From Candidatus Cryptobacteroides excrementipullorum (GTDB lineage Bacteria; Bacteroidota; Bacteroidia; Bacteroidales; UBA932), in assembly GCA_017695065.1 (NCBI GenBank), contig JADILZ010000013.1, positions 1 through 36,043 on the forward strand: a stretch of 36,043 nt of DNA, read 5' to 3'. Below are positions 15,235 to 22,521 of the stretch, one piece after another. Under the pieces are notes generated by a model. The model was not told the origin of the DNA, ran no database searches, and worked only from the letters and a program-made list of their open reading frames with translations. The position numbers were made by a program, and so were the translations under genes. Every line of letters starts with the position of its first letter. Position 1 is the first letter of the stretch.

Positions 15235-16839
15235 GTGAGATTCAAATTTTTCATAACTGTGATAGCGGCGCTGCTGCCCGCCGTGCTTTCCGCCGAGGAG
15301 GGCACTGGGCGGCAGTACCGTGATTTCTATTTCGTCCGCAGTATCAGCCCGTGGCTCTCTTCCGTCAATGCGGCCGGACTGCACACCCTCGTGCCCGGGC
15401 GAATATCCGTGGCCGGTGCCGGTTTCGAGAAGGCAGACGGGGCCCTCATCGGTACGGAAGGGTCTGATGACAGCTGGGAGGCGGGCGCTTTCACCGAGTC
15501 ATATGTCAGGGTTTCGCCGAAGATCGCTTTCAGCGGCAGGCTGTCGTATTCCAATTTCAGGGGGCGGAACATGGGCGGCCCGGTATTCATGGACCCCTCC
15601 TACAACCCTGTCAATTTCTACGAGAGCACCGATACCACCACCGGGGTGAAGACCAGGGAACTGTACACCTTGTCCGGAGGTATCGCCTATGCTTTCGACG
15701 GGAGATGGAGCATCGGAGGGAAGGTCGATTACCAGACAGGCAACTGTGCCAAGCGGAAGGACCCGCGTTTCCTCAACTCCTGGTCGGACATCTTCCTGAG
15801 TGCCGGAGGACGCTTCGCCCCTTCGGGCCGGTTCTCCGCCGGTGTGGCCTTCATTTACAGGAAGACGCTCGAGACGGTGACAGGGAGTATCTACGGGACT
15901 TCCGACAAGCAGTATTACATACTGGTGGACTACGGAGGGTTCTGGGGCAAGAGGGAGCAGTTCGGAAGCGACAACGGCTATATCTCCACTTCCGACAGCC
16001 GTCCGATGTACAATTCTTTCTACGGTGCGGCCCTGCAGCTCGACTTCGGCCGGAGCGACGCCGTGCGGTTTTTCAGCGAACTGTCATGGATGAAAAGGAG
16101 CGGGTATTACGGGGAACGCGGAAGTTCCTCAGTGACATATACGGAACATTCCGGACATGTGTTCCGTTATTCCGGAGTCCTGACTGCGGCTTCAGGCAGG
16201 GCGGTGCACAGGGTGTCCCTTGACCTGGAATATTCCCCGCTGAAGAATTATGAGAACATATACCGTGAGACGACTGTCCAGGGGCAGAGTCCTGTGGTGG
16301 AGTATTTCGGGAAGAACAAGGTCCTTGACAGGAATACGGCCGGCCTGTCCCTGTCATACGCCGGCTATCTCGGTCTGGAGGACTCCCGTCCGGAGTGGGA
16401 GTACGGGGCTTCGGTCACGGCCGGCCTGTGCTCCTTCACAGCGGTGTCTTATCCGTTCTACAGGCATCAGGATGTGGTGAGGTTTTCAGGTGAACTCTTC
16501 GGAAAGAAGAATGTCACCGTGAGGAAAAACATCCTCTCCGTATCCGCCGGATGCGGATATGCCGCGGGTTCAGGGACGGAGAACAGGGACGGGGAATATG
16601 TCACGAGCACCTCTGAGCTCCCTTTTTCCGGAGATGCGTATCTCCACAGGGATTTCGAATACAGGACCGCGGGCAGGGTGTCCGTGTCCCTGACATTCCG
16701 TTACACCAGGATGGCCGGCAAGGGGATTGCTGTCTATGTCGAGGCGGGAGACCGTTTTACACGTGCTGTGGAGGAGCCGGTCTATCTTCACGGGGCTTCG
16801 CGCAATGTCTTCACCCTTTCCATCGGATGTTTCTTCTGA
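15235..16839 (+). CDS. DUF6850 outer-membrane beta-barrel protein
   Basis: The 534-residue protein has a signal peptide (about 1-20, RFKFFITVIAALLPAVLSA) and many alternating aromatic/hydrophobic strands. Its C-terminus ends in Phe (FTLSIGCFF), as in outer-membrane barrels. The early segment RDFYFVRSISPWLSSVNAAG and FSGRLSYSNFRGRNMGGP resemble DUF6850. No in-frame ATG gives a suitable start, so GTG at 15235 is used; a three-codon ORF (15227-15238) overlaps it. The gene is 36 bp after the DUF4876 gene and ends the operon. It may be a second channel or a partner of the TonB receptor. It lacks a plug domain, so it is not itself a TonB receptor. Confidence 0.82.
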   Translation: MRFKFFITVIAALLPAVLSAEEGTGRQYRDFYFVRSISPWLSSVNAAGLHTLVPGRISVAGAGFEKADGALIGTEGSDDSWEAGAFTESYVRVSPKIAFSGRLSYSNFRGRNMGGPVFMDPSYNPVNFYESTDTTTGVKTRELYTLSGGIAYAFDGRWSIGGKVDYQTGNCAKRKDPRFLNSWSDIFLSAGGRFAPSGRFSAGVAFIYRKTLETVTGSIYGTSDKQYYILVDYGGFWGKREQFGSDNGYISTSDSRPMYNSFYGAALQLDFGRSDAVRFFSELSWMKRSGYYGERGSSSVTYTEHSGHVFRYSGVLTAASGRAVHRVSLDLEYSPLKNYENIYRETTVQGQSPVVEYFGKNKVLDRNTAGLSLSYAGYLGLEDSRPEWEYGASVTAGLCSFTAVSYPFYRHQDVVRFSGELFGKKNVTVRKNILSVSAGCGYAAGSGTENRDGEYVTSTSELPFSGDAYLHRDFEYRTAGRVSVSLTFRYTRMAGKGIAVYVEAGDRFTRAVEEPVYLHGASRNVFTLSIGCFF

Positions 16840-16860
16840 TTTGTCTAATATGGAATCTAT

Positions 16861-17213
16861 GACTTTAATTTATTAAATTACAATAAATTACCTCTTTTTA
16901 GGAGCAGGATTTTAATATAATTAATTAATAGGGCCCTTCAGGGCCGCACCGGAACGTCAGCGAGGTTTCCGGGAGGAAACCGAAGCAGTGCAGGTGCCGG
17001 CGGAGTGAAGCGGAGCCGTGTGCCCCACCGGGGCAGTCACCGCAAGGTGACTGGGGGTAGACAGACGAAGGTCGCAAGACCTTCAGGGCCGCACCGGAGC
17101 GTCAGCGAGGTTTCCGGGAGGAAACCGAAGCAGTGGAGGTGCCGGCGGAGCGAAGCGGAGCCGCATGCCCCACCGGGGCTGTCACCGCAAGGTGACTGGG
17201 GGTGGAAAGACGA
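16861..17213 (+). repeat. Structured repeat, copy C: degraded left end plus two tandem cores
   Basis: The left part (16861-16908) is an eroded version of the A/D left end (TTTAATTTATTAAATTAC, then AGGAGCAGG). Two nearly identical cores follow, C1 at 16931-17057 and C2 at 17083-17202, joined by the hairpin GAAGGTC-GCAA-GACCTTC (17067-17084). Each core contains GGCCC/GGGCC (partial in C2), outer stem GCACC/GGTGC, inner stem GGTTTCC-GGGA-GGAAACC, GCCCC/GGGGC and GTCACC-GCAA-GGTGAC. No right TIR is visible. The interval separates the DUF6850 gene from the M16 gene. A small hairpin at 17244-17258 precedes the M16 start. No gene is supported between 16840 and 17273. Confidence 0.85.
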
Positions 17214-17273
17214 AGGTCGTCAGACCTTAGTTATTTAGGAATCCCGTCAAAAAGACGGACAATTTATAAAACC

Positions 17274-20114
17274 ATGCTGAATAACAGGAATTTACTTATA
17301 TCGGTGTTTGCCCTGGCCCTGCTGGCTCTGTTCCCGCAGGTCTCCTTGGCGCGTGAGAGACTGCCGGAAGACCCGGAAATCATCAAAGGAAAACTCGCCA
17401 ACGGTCTCACCTATTATATAAGGCACAATGAGGACCCGGCAGGATGCGCCGATTTCTACATCGCACACAATGTCGGGGCCCTGCAGGAGGAAGACAGCCA
17501 GAACGGCCTTGCACACTTTCTCGAACACATGGCATTCAACGGCACAGTACATTACCCCGGCAAGACTGTCCTGGAATTCCTGGCGAAAGAAGGGGTGCGT
17601 TTCGGGTACAACGTGAATGCATACACTACCAGGACAGAGACTGTCTATAACCTGTCTTCTATACCTCTGGTGAGGGACTCTTTCGTGGATTCCGTCCTCA
17701 TGGTGCTGCACGACTGGTCCTGCGGCATCCTGTGCGAAGAGGACGCCCTTGATGCGGAACGTGGCGTGATAAGCGAGGAGTGGAGGCGGAAGGACAATGC
17801 CAGAATGAGGATGATGTCCCGCCAGAACGACCTCATATACAAGGGCGCGAAGCATACGCAGCGTAGTGTCCTCGGTACCCTTGAGGTCATAAACGGATTT
17901 GCAAGGGAGGACATACTCGGTTTCTACCACAAGTGGTACCGCCCTGATCTGCAGGCTATAATTATTGTCGGGGACTTTGACCCGGAGGAGATGGAGCGGA
18001 AAGTGCGGAGACTCTTTTCCGACATACCGGCCGCGGAGTCTCCTGCTGGGAAAGAGCCGTGTCCGGTGCCTGCACTTGACGGTCCCCTGTTCGAGAACAT
18101 GACAGACCCTGACATAGGATACAGGACCCTGAAGGTCATACACAAGACCCCGTATCCGGAACGTGAGGAGCGTGCGTATGTGGACTTCCTGAAGGACTTT
18201 TACTGCCGCCAGGTGGCCAGTGCCGCTGTTTCCGCAAGGTTCAGGACCGCTGCCGAAAAGCCCGGCAGCCATGTCAGGTCATCTGTCCTGGTACAGATGG
18301 AAGCTGGCACTGACTTCTACGTATCCATGTTCACCCTGACACCGGAGAAAGACGGGTACCTCGAGGACCTGCTGATGTTTTATGAGCTGGAAATCAAGCG
18401 TCTGTCTGAATACGGCATATCGGAAGACGAGTTCAGGAACGCGAAATTCAACGTTTACAGGAAAAGACGTCTCGGAAGGCAGGATACCGGAACCAGGTCT
18501 AAGGAGATTGTGGATGCGTGCCTGGATGACTTCCTGCGCGGGATTCCTTGCACCGGACCGGAGTACAGGAGGATGCTCGAAAAACGTGTACTGGACAGCA
18601 TCGGATATGAGGATGTACTCCCGTATATCGGCATGATGTTCATGGACAGCGAGAAGATATATTCCTACAGCATCAACGATTCCATCTCTGGTGTCCTGCC
18701 GTCCCCGGAAAGGATGAGGGAACTGGTCCGCCTGGCCGGGGAGACCGCCGTGGAGCGCGATTTCCCCGAGTCGTCCAGTGTGTCACTTGACGTGTCCTCA
18801 CACCCGGGAAAAGTGATCGGCATACACAAGGTCAAAGGCACAGGAATGGAAAAATGGACACTGGACAACGGGGCTGTCCTCTACTGGCAGCCTTCCGGAC
18901 CGGGTACTGACGGGACAGTACTCTCGTTAAAGGCGTATTTCAGCACCGGATACGGGGCATTCCCGCAGGACAGTACGGGCATATACCGTGCGGCTGCACG
19001 TTTCATAGACAGATACGCCGGCTTCAGGGGGATGGACAGGGCAGGCCTGGAGGAGATGCCGGAGTGTTACGGTGCCGGAGTGTCCCTGTCATCCGACCCT
19101 GTTTCCCCGTCGGTTTCCATGCGCGCTGACAGCGGGAGCATCGGGAAGGGGTTCAGGATGTTCCATCTCCAGATGACGGAGCCGTTCTTCTCTTCCGGAA
19201 GGACGTTGGAGAAATATGTAAGAGACAATGTATCGTACCGCAGGAAGCCCCTTTCGGACCATGAGCGCTTCTCACGGGCGGTAAGACAGGCCGAATATGG
19301 TGGTCATCCGTGGAAAGAGGACCTTGACAGCAATTGTTTCACCGCGTTGACCCCGGATCTGCTCTCACGGGCTTTCGGCAGACTGTTCGGTGACCCCGGG
19401 AGGATGACAGTTTATGTGACCGGCGCTCCGGACAGGGATACATTGCTGGCCTTGGTGGAGAAGTACGTGGCTTCTGTACGGGGAGCATGCGTGGTGAAGC
19501 CGTCCCGGGTCTCCGCTCCCGGGCCCGTGTACAGGGGGAAGGTCGTGGTGGACAGCCTTTATACGGTGCGGACTGTGCCCAAAAGTACGGTGGACTGCCG
19601 TTTCCGCTCGCATATCAGGCTATCCACGGAGAATATTGCGGCATTGGATGTCCTTGATTACATCATGAGCGGAAGGTACATGGACCGGATACGGGAGGAG
19701 AGGGGAGGCACTTACCATGTGGCTGTGGAAACTTCCGCCCTCCCGTCGGACAGAGGCTCGGTATCGATGTCCGTATCTTTCGAGACCAGACCGGAAATCA
19801 CGGACTTGCTCATTTCTGATGTCATGGAAATAATGGATGACATGTGCAGGCGGGGGCCTGATGACGTGGAGCTGTCAAATGCCAGGAAGTATCTCCTGAA
19901 ACGCCACGCCGAACAACTGGAGCGTAAAGAGGGCCGGCTTTCCGTCAGATGCGGTGAAATGGCCGATTATATAATGTACGGTTACAATGCGGCTTCCGGA
20001 TATGCGGAGGCCCTGGCAAAGGTGACGCCCCGCGATGTCAGGTCAATGGCCTCCAGGCTTGGCCGCGGACATGTCCTTCTCGCCGTATGCCGTGAAAATA
20101 CATCATTGCAATGA
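17274..20114 (+). CDS. M16 (pitrilysin-type) zinc metalloprotease, exported
   Basis: The 946-residue protein has a signal peptide (about 1-27, NRNLLISVFALALLALFPQVSLA). The inverted zinc motif HFLEH (His81, Glu84, His85) and the distal Glu162 in AERGVISEEW complete the M16 metal site. The second half keeps the RIREERGGTYHV segment typical of the C-terminal clamp, so this is a full-length single-chain enzyme. It probably degrades peptides in the periplasm. Starting at 17274 gives a proper signal. The longer in-frame start at 17202 would translate repeat sequence and is rejected. The stop overlaps the S46 gene start by 4 bp (ATGA), so the two are translationally coupled. Confidence 0.92.
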   Translation: MLNNRNLLISVFALALLALFPQVSLARERLPEDPEIIKGKLANGLTYYIRHNEDPAGCADFYIAHNVGALQEEDSQNGLAHFLEHMAFNGTVHYPGKTVLEFLAKEGVRFGYNVNAYTTRTETVYNLSSIPLVRDSFVDSVLMVLHDWSCGILCEEDALDAERGVISEEWRRKDNARMRMMSRQNDLIYKGAKHTQRSVLGTLEVINGFAREDILGFYHKWYRPDLQAIIIVGDFDPEEMERKVRRLFSDIPAAESPAGKEPCPVPALDGPLFENMTDPDIGYRTLKVIHKTPYPEREERAYVDFLKDFYCRQVASAAVSARFRTAAEKPGSHVRSSVLVQMEAGTDFYVSMFTLTPEKDGYLEDLLMFYELEIKRLSEYGISEDEFRNAKFNVYRKRRLGRQDTGTRSKEIVDACLDDFLRGIPCTGPEYRRMLEKRVLDSIGYEDVLPYIGMMFMDSEKIYSYSINDSISGVLPSPERMRELVRLAGETAVERDFPESSSVSLDVSSHPGKVIGIHKVKGTGMEKWTLDNGAVLYWQPSGPGTDGTVLSLKAYFSTGYGAFPQDSTGIYRAAARFIDRYAGFRGMDRAGLEEMPECYGAGVSLSSDPVSPSVSMRADSGSIGKGFRMFHLQMTEPFFSSGRTLEKYVRDNVSYRRKPLSDHERFSRAVRQAEYGGHPWKEDLDSNCFTALTPDLLSRAFGRLFGDPGRMTVYVTGAPDRDTLLALVEKYVASVRGACVVKPSRVSAPGPVYRGKVVVDSLYTVRTVPKSTVDCRFRSHIRLSTENIAALDVLDYIMSGRYMDRIREERGGTYHVAVETSALPSDRGSVSMSVSFETRPEITDLLISDVMEIMDDMCRRGPDDVELSNARKYLLKRHAEQLERKEGRLSVRCGEMADYIMYGYNAASGYAEALAKVTPRDVRSMASRLGRGHVLLAVCRENTSLQ

Positions 20115-22384
20115 AAAAGACTGTATTGACTTTCCTTTCAGCCGTGCTTTCAGTGTATTACCTGAGTGCAGACGAAGGCATGTGGCTCATCAACACCATT
20201 GACATGGCGCTCGAGAAGAAGATGCGCGAACGCGGTCTGGAACTTCCGGCCGGGGAGATATACAACGCGGATGCTCCCGGGGCCGCCCTTTCTGATGCCG
20301 TGGTCTCTCTCGAGTTCGGATGCACCGGGAGCATCATCTCCTCAGGCGGCCTGATGATAACCAACCACCATTGTGCATATTCCGATGTCTATAGCCTCAG
20401 TACGCCAGGGCACAACTATCTTGAAGACGGATTCTGGGCCATGACATCCGACCAGGAGATCCCTGTCAGGGGAAAGAAGGTGTATTTCCTGAAGAGAGTG
20501 ATAGATGTGACCGTGGAAGCGGAGAGGATGATCGGGAAGGCACGTTCCGGGGGACAGCCCATGGGAATGCGCAAGCTCGGTTTCCTGATGGAGAAGAAAT
20601 ACAGTGACGAGACAGGGTACGAAGCATGGTTCGCTTCCATGTGGTCCGGCTCCAAATATTACATCGCCCTGTACGAGGTGTATGAGGATGTCCGCCTGGT
20701 GGCGGCCCCGCCTGTCTCCATCGCTGCTTTCGGCGGAGATACCGACAACTGGGAATGGCCTCAGCACAAGTGCGATTTCGCCCTGTACCGCATCTATACC
20801 GCTCCGGACGGCAGCCCTGCGGAATACTCCGTGGAGAATGTCCCCCTGCGTCCGGAGAAATACCTGGAAATATCTCTCGACGGATACAGGCCGGGCGATT
20901 TCACTATGGTGATAGGCTTCCCGGGCCGCACGGACAGGTACAGCTCCTCATACGAAGTGGATTTCAAGGAAAGGGTCTCCCTTCCTGTGTCGAACCGACT
21001 CCGTGCCGGACAGATGGCATTGGTGGACAAGTGGATGGACAGCGACCCCGAAGTGCGGCTGAAATACTCCGACTACTATTTCTCCCTTAGCAATGTCATG
21101 AAACTAAACGAGGGTGAAGTGCAGTGCTACAGGCGTTTCAATGTCGTCGGGCAGAAACGCCTCCTGGAGGACAGGCTCCAGTCATGGATTATGGCGGACC
21201 CTCGGCGTTCCTCCGGATCTGGAGGGATGCTCTCCCTCATTGCAGGGAAATACAGCGCAACGGAGGATGTCAGCCGTGATATAGTGTGGTACAGGGAGAC
21301 TCTGGTCAGGGGGACTCGCTTTTCCCGTATTGTCCCCAAGATCAACATCCTGAAGAGCGAGGTCCTCAAAAGCAGGGGAATCACCCCGCACCGTTCGGCT
21401 GACCCTGGAGGCCCTTCCGATGAGGAAGTCTCGTGCTGCCTCGGATACCGTTTCCGGGGAAAGGACTTCAACTCAGTCTCCAACCTTCTGATGCACGAGT
21501 ACCGGAGCATCGACCTGAGGGTGGAGCGCGACCTTCTGGAGTATGCCGTGAGGAATTTCTATGAGAATGTGGATACAGTCTGGACAGGGGATTTCCAGAA
21601 AGCACTGAAGCGCCGGTTCACAGATTCCGGTGGCGGGTGCGATTACGGGGCCCTCGTCTCATGGCTCTGGGACAGCAGCTTCCTCACCGACACCTCCCGT
21701 CTGCACAGGTTCATTTCCGAGGAGCACACTCTGGAGGAATACAGGACAGATCCTGTCGTATCTTTCTTCCAGGACATCAGCATAAGGGATTTCAATACGG
21801 AACTTTCTGAACTGGAAGGAGAGCCGTCTCTCCAGTCGCTTTCAGGAGAATACACCAGGGCCCTGTACAGGATGAACCTGGAGGAAGGTGTGCCGCAGTA
21901 TCCTGACGCCAACTCCACGATGCGTATATCATACGGTACCGTGGGGTCCCTGGAGCCTTATGACGGGGTCGTATGCTCCTGGCGCAGCACCACGGACGGA
22001 ATAATCGAGAAGTACGACCCGCACAGGTACGAGTACACTCTGCATGACGGCTGGAAGGCCCTTCTCGAAGAAAGGGAATGGGGACGCTGGGGCGTCATGG
22101 ATGCAGGGGAAGCTGACGGTATCCCGGGGCGCGGGTTATGCATGTATGCCGATTTCCTGACGGACAACGATATTACCGGTGGCAATTCAGGCAGCCCTGT
22201 GCTGGATGCCAGAGGACGCCTGATAGGTCTGGCCTTCGACGGGAACAGCGAATCTCTTGCCAGCGAGTCCTTCTACACTCCGGGTTACAACAAATGTGTC
22301 TGTGTGGATATCCGTTTCATCCTGTGGACTCTCGACCGGTATGCAGGGATGACACATATTCTGGAAGAACTCGGCCTCCGCTGA
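20111..22384 (+). CDS. S46 dipeptidyl-peptidase, DPP7-type
   Basis: This serine exopeptidase of family S46 removes dipeptides from peptide N-termini in the periplasm. The 757-residue product has a signal peptide (about 1-20) followed by DEGMWL, as in DPP7/DPP11. The trypsin-like triad is His87 in TNHHC, Asp222 in HKCDF and Ser693 in GGNSGSP. The residue 18 after the serine, which separates the two best-known specificities in Porphyromonas enzymes, is Gly711 (LAFDG) rather than Arg. This predicts a DPP7-like preference for hydrophobic or uncharged P1 over the Asp/Glu preference of DPP11. It is coupled to the M16 protease by an ATGA overlap. Confidence 0.92.
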   Translation: MKKTVLTFLSAVLSVYYLSADEGMWLINTIDMALEKKMRERGLELPAGEIYNADAPGAALSDAVVSLEFGCTGSIISSGGLMITNHHCAYSDVYSLSTPGHNYLEDGFWAMTSDQEIPVRGKKVYFLKRVIDVTVEAERMIGKARSGGQPMGMRKLGFLMEKKYSDETGYEAWFASMWSGSKYYIALYEVYEDVRLVAAPPVSIAAFGGDTDNWEWPQHKCDFALYRIYTAPDGSPAEYSVENVPLRPEKYLEISLDGYRPGDFTMVIGFPGRTDRYSSSYEVDFKERVSLPVSNRLRAGQMALVDKWMDSDPEVRLKYSDYYFSLSNVMKLNEGEVQCYRRFNVVGQKRLLEDRLQSWIMADPRRSSGSGGMLSLIAGKYSATEDVSRDIVWYRETLVRGTRFSRIVPKINILKSEVLKSRGITPHRSADPGGPSDEEVSCCLGYRFRGKDFNSVSNLLMHEYRSIDLRVERDLLEYAVRNFYENVDTVWTGDFQKALKRRFTDSGGGCDYGALVSWLWDSSFLTDTSRLHRFISEEHTLEEYRTDPVVSFFQDISIRDFNTELSELEGEPSLQSLSGEYTRALYRMNLEEGVPQYPDANSTMRISYGTVGSLEPYDGVVCSWRSTTDGIIEKYDPHRYEYTLHDGWKALLEEREWGRWGVMDAGEADGIPGRGLCMYADFLTDNDITGGNSGSPVLDARGRLIGLAFDGNSESLASESFYTPGYNKCVCVDIRFILWTLDRYAGMTHILEELGLR

Positions 22385-22471
22385 ACCGGAGGAAAATTTT
22401 CATAAAATCCATATCGGTAAAAATTTAAACAGCTTCTTAACATCTGTAACAATATTTTATTGTTTTCTACA

Positions 22472-22501
22472 TTTTCAAGAAATCATTAACGGCTACTTTT
22501 G
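22472..22501 (+). promoter_or_regulatory. Promoter of the second TonB receptor
   Basis: TACTTTTG at 22494-22501 matches the -7 consensus. The -33 element is weak (TTTTC around 22472-22476, spacing short). The start would fall at about 22508, giving a leader of roughly 14 nt before the ATG at 22522. The 137-bp gap after the S46 stop is AT-rich and otherwise empty. Confidence 0.6.
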
Positions 22502-22521
22502 CAGCCGGTTAATGGTTTCTT

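Noticed and set aside
14221..15384. 387-codon open frame antisense to the DUF4876 gene
   Set aside because: Shadow frame; the plus strand has a lipobox, operon spacing and family signatures.
10903..16839. SusC/SusD glycan utilisation locus
   Set aside because: The lipoprotein resembles DUF4876, not SusD, and no glycoside hydrolases or sulfatases are nearby.
16861..17213. CRISPR-like array from the tandem cores
   Set aside because: Only two units of about 125 bp with no short regular repeats and unique spacers; no cas genes.
17202..17273. Longer N-terminus for the M16 protease
   Set aside because: It would add 24 residues from repeat sequence in front of a clear signal peptide that starts at 17274.
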